From Streptomyces collinus (lineage in GTDB: Bacteria > Actinomycetota > Actinomycetes > Streptomycetales > Streptomycetaceae), in contig NZ_CP133771.1 of assembly GCF_031348265.1 (NCBI RefSeq), forward strand, positions 7,192,001-7,256,000: a DNA stretch of 64,000 nt, read 5' to 3'. The notes below the pieces were generated by a model. It was not told the origin of the DNA. It ran no database searches and saw nothing but the letters and a program-made list of their open reading frames with translations. The position numbers were made by a program, and so were the translations under genes. Each line of letters starts with the position of its first letter. Positions within the stretch are counted from its first letter, which is position 1. Shown piece by piece: positions 51,836 to 60,725 of the stretch.

Positions 51836-54217
51836 ATGAGTTCACAAGCACAGCGGAACCCGGCAACCGCGGGCCAGGGGGCAGGATCGGAGTCCTCCTG
51901 TCGCCCAGAGCACCCCGTGGGCTCAGTGACCACGACCTCACCGCTTTACCGGGACCCTTCGAAACTGATCGAGGAACGCCTCGAGGATCTGCTCGCCCGC
52001 ATGACGCTGCCGGAAAAGGTCGGACAGATGCTGCAGCTGGACGCCCGGGGCGACCTGGAGGACGTCGTGGCCACGAAGCTGGCCGGGTCGATCCTGCATG
52101 CCTCGCCCGAGCGCATGCACGCTGCCGTCGAGCTGGCGGCAGCCACCAGGCTGGGCATCCCGCTGCTCATCGCTGACGACTGCATCCACGGCCACTCGTT
52201 CTGGCCGGGTGCCACGATCTTCCCCACGCAGTTGGGGATGGCCTGCACCTGGGACACCGAGCTCGTCGAGCGCATGGCCCGGGCCACCGCGGTGGAAGTC
52301 GCCGCGACGGGCATCCACTGGACCTTCTCGCCGGTGCTGTGCATCACCCGCGACCTGCGATGGGGCCGTGTGAGCGAGACCTTCGGGGAGGACCCACTGC
52401 TCATCGGGGAGCTGGGCGTCGCGATGGTCCGCGGATACCAGGGAGCGGGACTGGACGACCCGACAGCGATTCTGGCCTGCGCCAAGCACTTCGCGGGCTA
52501 CTCGGAGACGCAGGGCGGACGCGACGCGAGCGAGGCGGACCTGAGCCGGCGCAAGCTGCGCTCTTGGTTCCTGCCGCCGTTCGAGAGGGTCGCTCGCGAG
52601 GGCTGCCGCACGTTCATGCTCGGCTACCAGGCGATGGACGGGGTCCCGATCACGGCGAACAAGTGGCTCCTGAACGACGTCCTCAAGGGCGAGTGGGAGT
52701 TCACCGGCACGCTCGTGACCGACTGGGACAACGTGGGCCGGATGGTGTGGGAGCAGAAGGTCTGCGCAGATGCCGTGGAGGCCGCAACGGTCGCGGTGCG
52801 GGCCGGAAACGACCTGGTGATGACCACACCGGACTTCTTCGAGGGCGCTCAGGAAGCAGTCGCGCAGGGGCGGCTGCGAGAGGAGGAGGTCGACGAGGCG
52901 GTCCGGCGGATCCTGAAACTGAAACTGGAACTGGGCCTGTTCGAGGACCCCCGCGCGCCGGACCAGGCACGCCAGGCCGACGTGATCGGGTGCGCCGAGC
53001 ACACCGCCCTCAACCTCGAACTCGCCCGAAGGTCACTGGTGCTGCTGCGCAACGACGGCACCTTGCCCTTGGAGGGCGGATTGACGGTAGACGGTCAGGG
53101 CCACACCGTGACCCCTGAGGGCCCTCGCACGATTGCCGTGATCGGTCCCAACGGCGACGACCCGCAGGCCATGCTCGGCGACTGGGCCGGCGCTTCCGGT
53201 CAGGTGGACTGGATGCCGGACGGGCACCCGCGCGAGACCGTCACGACGGTGCTCGACGGGTTCCGCACAGCCGTTCCCGACGGGTGGACGGTCACCTACG
53301 CCCGCGGCGCCGACATCGAGCGCCTGGTGCCCGACCCGCAAGGGCCGGTGTACCCCGACGGACAGCCACGTCCGCCTCTGCTTGCGCCCGCGCCCGTCGA
53401 CGAGGCTCAGATCGCGGAGGCGGTGAGCCTCGCGCGCGCGGCGGATTACGTCCTCGCCGTCGTCGGAGACACCGTCGCGCTGACCGGTGAAACCTGCTCG
53501 ACCGCGACCCTGGAGCTGCAGGGCGGACAGGTCGCCCTCCTCGAGGCGCTCGTCGCCACCGCAACACCCGTCGTCGTCGTGCTGATCCACAGCAAGCCCT
53601 CGGTACTCCCCGACGCCGCGCTGGCGGCGTCAGCGCTGATCGAGGCGTTCAACCCCGGCATGCGAGGCGGCCAGGCGGTGGCCGAACTCGTCCTCGGTCT
53701 CATCGAGCCGTCGGGACGCCTGCCCCTGTCCGTGCCACGCCATGTCGGGCAGCAGCCCGTCTACTACAACCAGGTGCGCGGCCAGCACGGTGACCGTTAC
53801 GCCGACCTGACCCAGGAACCACTCTTCGTCTTCGGGGAGGGCCTGTCCTACAGCACCATCGAGTACACCGACCTGGCCGTCCTCGATGAAGTCGTGCCCT
53901 TGGACGGCGTGGTGCGCGCCGAGGTAACCGTCTTCAACACCGGCGCTCGGCCGGTACTGGAGACCGTGCAGGCCTACATCAGCGACGCGGTCACGAGCGT
54001 CACGTGGGCAGAGCGGGAACTCAAGGCCTGGCGGCAGGTCACGGTCCCACCCGGTGACAGCGTGCGGGTCCGGCTGGCGATCCCCGCCGCGGCATGCTCC
54101 CTGGTCGACGCCGAAGGCCGCCGGATCGTCGAGCCCGGAGCGTTCGACCTGCTCGTCGGCCACAGCTCACGCGCCGCCGACCTGCTTCGCGCCCGTTTCA
54201 CCCTCAGCCAGCCATGA
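51836..54217 (+). CDS. GH3-family beta-glycosidase, cytosolic
   Basis: This 793-residue protein has no signal peptide. GH3 N-domain: LEDLLARMTLPEKVGQMLQL, LRWGRVSETFGEDPLLIGEL, CAKHFAGY, and nucleophile Asp in GTLVTDWDNVGRM (about 300), where SDW is more usual. The C-domain (NLELARRSLVLLRNDGTLPL, FNPGMRGGQAVAELVLG) and a fibronectin-like end (EGLSYSTIEYTDL) follow. GH3 enzymes remove beta-linked glucose or xylose from oligosaccharides. AGGAG lies nine bases before the ATG. With GH65 and the ABC importer it suggests intracellular breakdown of a mixed or beta-linked oligosaccharide; the exact sugar is unknown. Confidence 0.92.
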   Translation: MSSQAQRNPATAGQGAGSESSCRPEHPVGSVTTTSPLYRDPSKLIEERLEDLLARMTLPEKVGQMLQLDARGDLEDVVATKLAGSILHASPERMHAAVELAAATRLGIPLLIADDCIHGHSFWPGATIFPTQLGMACTWDTELVERMARATAVEVAATGIHWTFSPVLCITRDLRWGRVSETFGEDPLLIGELGVAMVRGYQGAGLDDPTAILACAKHFAGYSETQGGRDASEADLSRRKLRSWFLPPFERVAREGCRTFMLGYQAMDGVPITANKWLLNDVLKGEWEFTGTLVTDWDNVGRMVWEQKVCADAVEAATVAVRAGNDLVMTTPDFFEGAQEAVAQGRLREEEVDEAVRRILKLKLELGLFEDPRAPDQARQADVIGCAEHTALNLELARRSLVLLRNDGTLPLEGGLTVDGQGHTVTPEGPRTIAVIGPNGDDPQAMLGDWAGASGQVDWMPDGHPRETVTTVLDGFRTAVPDGWTVTYARGADIERLVPDPQGPVYPDGQPRPPLLAPAPVDEAQIAEAVSLARAADYVLAVVGDTVALTGETCSTATLELQGGQVALLEALVATATPVVVVLIHSKPSVLPDAALAASALIEAFNPGMRGGQAVAELVLGLIEPSGRLPLSVPRHVGQQPVYYNQVRGQHGDRYADLTQEPLFVFGEGLSYSTIEYTDLAVLDEVVPLDGVVRAEVTVFNTGARPVLETVQAYISDAVTSVTWAERELKAWRQVTVPPGDSVRVRLAIPAAACSLVDAEGRRIVEPGAFDLLVGHSSRAADLLRARFTLSQP

Positions 54218-54304
54218 CATTCCGTCACCCTGCCATGCTTCGACGAGCTGCGGTGCCTCGTCGCTGCGACGGGGGCCGGGGCGTGGCGCCGCACAGGTCG
54301 CGGA

Positions 54305-54327
54305 CCCACCCGGTGACAGCGTGCGGG
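54305..54327 (+). repeat. 23-bp copy of the GH3 3' end in the intergenic region
   Basis: CCCACCCGGTGACAGCGTGCGGG at 54305-54327 is identical to 54046-54068 inside the GH3 gene. The bases around the two copies differ. The rest of 54218-54536 holds no recognisable gene. It looks like a recombination scar. Confidence 0.7.
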
Positions 54328-54536
54328 CAAGCGAACGATGGCAGGTGCGTTGCAGGCGTTCACCACCAAATACAGCACCGACCGGGTCACGTTGAACGCT
54401 GGCGCCGCACCCAGGAATTCCGGACGTGCACCGGACACAGCTGCTGCGGCCCTATATCCGCCGGGTCGTTGGCACGCGTTGCGCCGTTGACGTCAGCCAA
54501 ATCGGTATCCTCGCCGCCTACGCGGGTGATGGGGAG

Positions 54537-55324
54537 ATGAAAGATGTTCCCTGTATGCCTGCCGACTGCGCTCACGCCTGGATGTGCGCCGACTGGTTGA
54601 TCCGGACCTACACGCCAGCGAGGCTGCGGCTGGCGGGCAGGGACACGGCGTTTAGCGCGCCGCGGCCCTGGCTGGGGGGCCTGCCGTGCGCGATGCCTTC
54701 AAAGCCGTCCCCCGGCTCGCCCTGGATGCCCCGGACAGCCAGATCGATCACATAGTCCAGATCGCTATGGGGAATGCTGGGGCCGCCATGGAGGCGGTAG
54801 TTCATGCGGCCGCTCGGGAAGCCGGATGGAACGACATCCTGGAAGCCGAGCGCCGCGCCACCCGAGACATGGCAGTAGAGGCCGCAAGGCGCGCCCGTCG
54901 GGAGATCTTGCAGGCCGCGCCCACTGTGGTGCGGCGGGCCGCCCGCGATGCCAAGCGGGCCGCTCCGCGTTGGGAGCGCGACATGCGAAAGGCCGACGAA
55001 CGCATGACCCGCCGCAGTGCCGAGGAAGCCGCCCGGCGCACAGTCGGCCCGGCCGTCGGGCCCTACGTCTGGATCCGCGCCAAGGCCGCCGGCTGGGCTG
55101 CCGTCCGGGACTCCAGGACAGCTATGAACCAGTACTCGCCGCCTGCCATCCGCGACGCCGCCCGGGCAGCGGCCCAACGCGCCTACCACGACGTCGAACA
55201 CACCGCCCACTGGCAACCGGCCCTGGCCGCGGCCCAAGTCGCTGCTCAACGAGCCCTCGCCCCAACCATCGCCGAACTCCAGAACTCCGCATGTGACCTG
55301 CTCGACCGCTTGACCACAGCCTGA
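54537..55324 (+). pseudogene. Alanine-rich helical protein gene with a frameshift
   Basis: The first frame (from ATG 54537) reads CAHAWMCADWLIRTYTPARL, then RLAG, like the N-terminus of a Streptomyces Ala-rich family. It then loses sense near 54650. The second frame (open from GTG 54686) continues the expected pattern (RAAALAGGPAVRDAFKAV just upstream of the GTG, then LDAPDSQIDHIVQIAMGNAG and 170 residues of Ala/Arg-rich helix). A one-base shift near 54650-54660 (GCGTTTAGCGCG) would join them. The 212-residue second part could be made alone from the GTG. Family function is unknown to me. Confidence 0.55.
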
Positions 55325-55460
55325 AGCAACCTGCAAAAGCAGCCATGCGCTCGGGCTCGCAATGTGCTGGGCGAGTGGAAAACCTACCGTTTCGGATCAA
55401 TATGTACCGCCACGCGATGGTCGCCGACAGCTCGACCATGTTGGTCACCACCGGCGTCGG

Positions 55461-56519
55461 CTACGGCACTGCCCTTGCGTGTGCGGTTTGGTCATGGTCA
55501 GGGCACGAGGGTGGAAGTGGACGGGACGCCGACTTGGTGAAGCGGCGTTCCCCGGAGAGGAACGGGGTCGCCAGGTGTTCTGCCCTGGGCGGGTTCGCGC
55601 CGGGGACGGAGCAGGTCAGAGCGGCCACGTGGGCGGCTAACGAGCACGCGTCGGCGACGTCTTCGAGGCCCAGCCGGTCGAGTCCTCCGCCGAGGTGTCC
55701 GCCGGCGGCGAGGCGGTGCAGCAGGCCAGCGGTGAAGGAGTCTCCGGCGCCGACGGTGTCGACGATGTCGATGGCCGGGGTCGGGACGGTGACGCGGTGG
55801 CCATCGAGGGAGGCGAGTGCGCCGCGTCCGCCGAGGGTGATGACGACGAGGCGTGCGCCGGCGCTGTGCCAGGTGTCGCAAGCCTCTTCAAGGCCGGCAC
55901 CGGGGAGGAGCAGGGCAAGGTCGTCCTCGCTGAGGCTGAGGATGTCGGCGAGGGCGCACCAGCGAGGAAGCCGCTCTCGGTAGGCCGAGGGCGGGACGAG
56001 CAGGGGGCGGACGTTGGGGTCGATGGATACGGTGACGTGCTCGCGGGCACTGGCGAGGTGGTCCTCGATGTGCCCGGCACCGGGCTGGCGTACCAGGGCC
56101 AGGGATCCGGTGTGTAGGCAGACCGCGTCGTCCTGCTGGGTGGCGGCGAGTTCGGCGGTGGTCCATTGCCAGTCGGCGGCGTTGTCGGCGTAGAAGGTGT
56201 AGGTGGCCTGGCCGGTCTCGTCGAGGTCGGCGACGGCGAGCGTGCTGGGCTCGGGGGCGCTTACGCTACCGGTCAGGTCGACGCCGGAGGCGCTGAGGCG
56301 GTCTCGGAAGAGGGCGCCGAAGACGTCGTTGGAGAATCGTCCGAGGAAGCGGGTGGGGGTGCCGAGCCGGGCGAGGGCGACGGCGGTGTTGGCGGGACCG
56401 CCACCGGGCAGGGCGCGCAGTGCGAGTTCGCTGAGGCTGGACCGGCCAGGGTCGGCGAAGGTGTCGGCGACGCACTCGCCAAGGACGGTGACACTGCTGG
56501 GGGAGCCGTGTCGGGGCAT
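55461..56519 (-). CDS. PfkB-family sugar kinase, probable fructokinase
   Basis: This 352-residue ribokinase-family protein has ADTFADPGR, the substrate-binding GGGPANTAVALARLG, IDPNVRPLL, and the C-terminal signature DTVGAGDSFTAGLL with catalytic Asp (about 270). The tail after about 325 residues is non-conserved. The ATG at 56519 is preceded by GGCAGAGAG. It lies downstream of a minus-strand GH32 tail, so it probably once followed a fructan- or sucrose-splitting enzyme and phosphorylates the fructose released. Specificity is inferred from this context. Confidence 0.88.
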   Translation of the reverse strand: MPRHGSPSSVTVLGECVADTFADPGRSSLSELALRALPGGGPANTAVALARLGTPTRFLGRFSNDVFGALFRDRLSASGVDLTGSVSAPEPSTLAVADLDETGQATYTFYADNAADWQWTTAELAATQQDDAVCLHTGSLALVRQPGAGHIEDHLASAREHVTVSIDPNVRPLLVPPSAYRERLPRWCALADILSLSEDDLALLLPGAGLEEACDTWHSAGARLVVITLGGRGALASLDGHRVTVPTPAIDIVDTVGAGDSFTAGLLHRLAAGGHLGGGLDRLGLEDVADACSLAAHVAALTCSVPGANPPRAEHLATPFLSGERRFTKSASRPLPPSCPDHDQTAHARAVP

Positions 56520-56616
56520 GGTGACTCTCTGCCTTTCTGGGGGAGGGCGTGGGCCTGCGGCTCCTGTGCCTGGGTCCGGCTGGTACGCCGATGTCAACGG
56601 GTAGGTCGACGACGGT

Positions 56617-56648
56617 GCCGTCCTCACCTGCTTCGAGGTGAGGACGGC
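56617..56648 (+). terminator. Perfect 12-bp hairpin with T-run
   Basis: GCCGTCCTCACC / GGTGAGGACGGC with loop TGCTTCGA, then GTTTT. The T-run is on the + strand, although no + strand gene now ends here. On the minus strand it lies between the GH32 tail and the kinase. Confidence 0.7.
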
Positions 56649-56678
56649 GTTTTGAGGACACGTAGGACAGGCGGCGCG

Positions 56679-56760
56679 TTACGCGTCCTGCCCTTGGCTC
56701 GCCAGCAGCGGTTCCTGACGGATTCCGCCCGGGGTCAGGTTCCATGCCTCGACTGCGAAG
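56679..56760 (-). pseudogene. C-terminal tail of a lost minus-strand GH32 gene
   Basis: On the minus strand: DFAVEAWNLTPGGIRQEPLL, then ASQGQDA and TAA (stop at 56681-56679). This resembles the end of the other minus-strand GH32 fragment (AYTVGAWDLTPPEPLVGD). The sequence upstream of it on that strand is replaced by the + strand LamG-GH32 gene, so only about 27 codons remain. Confidence 0.55.
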
Positions 56761-59064
56761 TCGCCGGGCATCGAGGGGCTCGCCGCCTACTGGGACTTCG
56801 CCGAGGGCCAGGGCACCGCGACCACGGAGCGGATCAGCCAGAGCGCGGATCCCATCAGCTACGTCTTCAACAACGCGGTCTACAAGCCGAACAGCGACCC
56901 ACTGTGGCGTACCAAGCGGAAGGAGGACGGCGTTCTCTCCGGCGCCCTTCTCTTCGACGGCTACTCCACCTGGGTCACCCGCGCCGCATCACAGACCCAA
57001 CTCCCCACGGACGGCATGACCGTCGAAGCCTGGGTCGCACCACGCGCCTTCGAATGGGGCGACGAAGGCAAGCCCTCGGCCGTCGTCAACCAGCAGGACA
57101 AGGCAGCCCGCCGAGGATTCTCGCTCGGCGTCGGCCGGCACGGCGCGTGGCAGTTCGGGATCGGCACCGGTGACGCCTGGTACGAAACGGCGGTCCCCCA
57201 GGCGGCAGCTCTGGCCGCGGGCAAGTGGGCGCACATCGCGGCGGTCTTCGCTCCGAGCGAGGGCACCATCAGCCTCTACCTGAACGGCGAGCAGGTCGCC
57301 CGGACAGCCATCCCCACCACGGCCCGTCTGGCCAAGGCCGACGTTCCCCTGCTCATCGGCCGCCACAACCAGCCCGCCATCATCAACGGCACCTTTGCCG
57401 TAAACATGTTCAACGGCCAGATCGACGAGGTGAAGGTCCACACGGACGCGCTCACCGCCGAATCCGTGCGCGCCGGCCACGAGCAGGACATGCAGACATT
57501 CGCCGGGGGCAGCATCCCCGAAGCCCGTATGGCCATGGACCGCTCACGCTACGACGGCGACCGCTACCGCCCGGGCTACCACTTCTCGGCCCCCAACCAC
57601 TGGATGAACGAGCCCCACGCCCCCATCCAGGTCAACGGCAAGTACCACCTCTTCTACCAGCACAACTCCCACGGCCCCTACTGGCACAACATCGGCTGGG
57701 GGCACGCGGTCAGCGAAGATCTGGTGCACTGGCGAGACCTACCCGTCGCCCTCGCCCCCACCGCGGGGAGTGTGGCACCCGACGGTGTCTGGTCCGGCGA
57801 CGCGACCCTCGACGAGAACGGCGTCCCCGTCCTGCTGTTCACGGCCGGCAACGATTCCCAGCGCCCCAATCAGGCAACCGGACTCGCACGCCCCGCCGAC
57901 CCCGGCGACCCGGACCTGGTCGAGTGGAAGATGCACCCGACCCTGGTGACCAGCCAGACCGCCGATCTGGACGTCGGCCCCGGACGCAAGGTCCGCTTCG
58001 GAGACTTCCGCGACCAGGACGTGTGGAAGGAAGGAGACACCTGGTTCCAGTTGGTCGGCTCGGGAGTCCAGACCACCTCAGGCCAAAGCGTCGGCGGGAC
58101 GGCGCTCCTTTACACCTCCAAGAACCTCACCGACTGGACCTACTCGGGGCCTCTCATGGTCGGTGACGTGGCGGCCTACCCCAGAACCGGCCAGGTCTGG
58201 GAGCTCCCCGCCTTCCTCCCCATCGGCAAGGACGACCAGGGACGCCAGCGACGGGCGCTGCTCGTCAACCCGTCCTTTCCCGTCGGCCCCGCCGAGTACA
58301 GCAGCAAGTACGTCTACTACTGGGTCGGCACCTGGGACGCCCAGGCCCGCCGATGGACACCCGACACTACCGAGCCCAAGCTGCTCGACTACGGAGATCA
58401 CTTCACCGGGCCCAGCGGCACGGTCGACGACAAGGAGCGCTCACTCGTCTTCAGCATCGCGCAGGACCGGCGCACGGAGCGCGCCCACTATGACGCCGGC
58501 TGGGCCCACAACGCCGGACTCCCCGTCCAACTGTCCATGCGACCTGACGGAGACCTGGGAGTCGGCCCGGTCGAGGAGGTCTCCCGGCTCCATGTGGGCG
58601 AACCGCTCCTCGACATCAACGAACCGACCTCCGTCGCCGACGCCAACGCGCGCCTGGCAGACATCAAGGGGGACATGCTCCACATCAAGCTGACCCTGGA
58701 ACGGGGCAGCGCCGACACCTTCGGACTCGATGTGCTGCGCAGCCCCGGGGACGAAGAACGGACCCGTCTGTTCTACGACGCCCCGGCCGGACAACTGGGC
58801 GTCGACCGAACACGATCCGGAGACAACTCCAGCGTCGACGCCAACCTGGGCATCCAGAAAGGTCCGCTGACGCTCTCCAACGGAGAGTTGTCACTGGACG
58901 TGTTCCTGGACCGCTCGATGATCGAGGCATACGCGAACGCGCACAAGTCCATCACCACCCGCGCCTACCCCTTCCGGCAGGACTCTCTCGGCCTGCGGCT
59001 CTTCGGCGACGGCAGCGTCGTCAAGTCCATGACCATCTGGAAGATGGGCAACCCGACAGACTGA
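56761..59064 (+). pseudogene. 5'-truncated LamG - GH32 fructan hydrolase-like gene
   Basis: Sense coding begins abruptly with IEGLAAYWDFAEGQG (about 56770), a LamG/concanavalin-like domain, but there is no start codon or signal peptide before it; a TGA lies in frame at 56716-56718. The first internal ATG is at 57016. LamG spans to about 57480, and GH32 runs from YHFSAPNHWMNEPHAP to the end (682 residues from 57016). Compared with canonical GH32 motifs, WMNDPNG reads WMNEPHA (nucleophile Asp to Glu), RDP reads RDQ (FRDQDVW), and the EC motif reads WELPAF. This may mark a distinct subgroup rather than damage. A product from 57016 might fold in the cytosol but would lack part of LamG and any export signal. 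Confidence 0.75.
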
Positions 59065-59091
59065 CTCAGCGCAGTCCCCGCCCGCCAGCAC

Positions 59092-59134
59092 CATCGACCC
59101 GGTCGGCACGCCAGCCGTGCCGACCAGGTCGATG
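59092..59134 (+). terminator. Terminator of the LamG-GH32 gene
   Basis: A stem of 18 pairs with one mismatch (CATCGACC-C-GGTCGGCACG / CGTGCCGACC-A-GGTCGATG), loop CCAGC, followed by AGTTTCT. It starts 28 bp after the stop. Confidence 0.85.
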
Positions 59135-59143
59135 AGTTTCTGA

Positions 59144-59413
59144 CTATCCGGTATCGCCCGCCGCTCGGGTCGCCATGTCGCCAACAAGCGGTTCCGGCGG
59201 TGTCAGATCCCATGCCCCGACCGTGTACGCGGCGGAGGCCACCCCAGTGGCTCCCATCTGGACGCGCCAAGGGCCGTCGCCGACGGGGTAGACGCGCAGG
59301 GTGAGGATGCGGCCGGAGGCGGTGAAGACCTCCGCGACCGAGTGGTCGAGCAGAATCCGCAGGGTCGCGTTGGGCCCCTCGGATGGAAGGCGTCGACCGG
59401 TTGACGGCCACAC
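59144..59413 (-). pseudogene. C-terminal fragment of a second GH32 gene
   Basis: On the minus strand: LRILLDHSVAEVFTASGRIL, TLRVYPVGDGPWRVQM, AAYTVGAWDLTPPEP. This is the C-terminal beta-sandwich of a GH32 enzyme. Everything upstream, including the catalytic propeller, is missing; the IS110 element lies about 320 bp further on, and deletion by it is a likely cause. Bases 59414-59734 contain nothing else recognisable. Confidence 0.65.
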
Positions 59414-59734
59414 TCATGCATCTGCGGCACGACCTCCCGCACTCTGTCCTCCGGCTGCTGTCCGGGCTCGGGTGTCTGTCAATGCCGGTCGCGAGCGGAC
59501 GAGGAAACAGGCCATCCTCTCGTCTTGCGGCAGCAACTGGTCACCGGTCCGGACGAAGTCTTCCGAAAGTGATCGGGCGATGCTTTTGTGCCAGTACTGG
59601 TGGGAAGGTTGCGCAGCGCCGTCCCGGGCGAGGGTCTGACTCGTGAGATCTTTGACCGAAGTGTCCAGTCACGGGCTTGTCGACTGCCGGTGCGGGATGG
59701 TGTCTGCTGTCACCGAGCCACAGGGCGTGTCCCA

Positions 59735-60699
59735 ATAGGGGCCTTGCCGAGTTCAGGCGCCATCACGGTTCAGACCGCCCGAGCGGGCCGGTGCCATCCA
59801 CCCAGCACGTCACCGCGCGGGAGGCGAACCACCATGACGACCAGACAGCGCAGCATCTCCTCCAGCATGGATCCCCCCCGTTCGGGGCGAGGTCGTCCTG
59901 GGCGTGGACACGCACGGCGAGGTTCATGTTGCCGCCGTGCTCTCCCCCCTGGGGAAGGTCTTGGGAACCGAGTCCTTTCCGGCCACGGCGGCCGGCTACC
60001 GTCGGCTGCTCGTCTGGGCCGGCAAGCTGGGGGCGGTGCGCCGGGCCGGTGTGGAGGGCACCGGTACCTACGGCGCGGGCCTGTCCCGCTACCTGCTGGC
60101 TCAGCACGTCGAGGTGTACGAGGTGAATCGGCCCGACCGCTCGGCCCGCCGTTTGCTCGGGAAGTCGGACCCTTTCGATGCGCAGGCTGCCGCGCGGGCC
60201 GTGCTCAGCGGTCGCGCCCGGGCCCGGGCCAAGTCCGGCGATGGTCCGGTGCACAGCGCCCGGATGTTCAAGCTCGCCAAGGACTCCGCGGTCAAGGCCC
60301 GCACCCAGGCGATCAACCACGCCCCGCAGTTACTCGAACCGGTGGGCATCGGGCCGGACAGCGCAGTCACTCTCCTGATCACCATGGGGGACAACCCCGA
60401 GCGTCTGAGCACCGAGGCGTCCTTTGCTGCCCTTTGCGGAGTAAGCCCCATCGAGTACTCCTCCGGTCGTCGGATCACACGCCGGCTCAACTACGGCGGC
60501 GACCGGCAGGCCAACGCCGCCCTGCACCGCATCGTGTTCACCCGGCTGCGACACGACCCGCGCACCCAGGCGTACTACGAACGCCGCACCCAGGAGGGCA
60601 AGACCCGACGTGAGATCATCCGATGCCTCAAACGGCATGCCGCCCGCGAGGTCTTCAACCTGGTCAGACCGGTTTCCCACACCCCCGCGTTATAGGGGC
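59735..60699 (+). mobile_element. IS110-family insertion sequence, degenerate
   Basis: The transposase gene is bounded by a short direct repeat ATAGGGGC at 59735-59742 and 60692-60699, as expected for IS110 elements, which lack inverted terminal repeats. The element is about 960 bp, shorter than the roughly 1.4 kb typical, because the transposase has an internal deletion. It sits immediately upstream of pcaL. A 34-bp piece of a related element lies at 44273. Confidence 0.7.
59834..60695 (+). pseudogene. IS110 transposase with frameshift and internal deletion
   Basis: The start MTTRQRSISSSMDPP (ATG 59834) runs into seven C residues (59873-59879); with six, the frame would continue VRGEVVLGVDTHGEVHVAAV, the DEDD-type RuvC-like domain. 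The main frame (from GTG 59904) has GVEGTGTYGAGL, SDPFDAQAAARAV, then KARTQAIN directly joined to HAPQLLEPVGIGPDSAVTLL. Roughly 80-100 residues normally in between are gone. The C-terminal domain (SFAALCGVSPIEYSSGR, LNYGGDRQANAALH) is intact. It is very unlikely to be active. Confidence 0.8.
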
Positions 60700-60725
60700 T
60701 CGTGACAGATGAGAGGCTCAGACGG

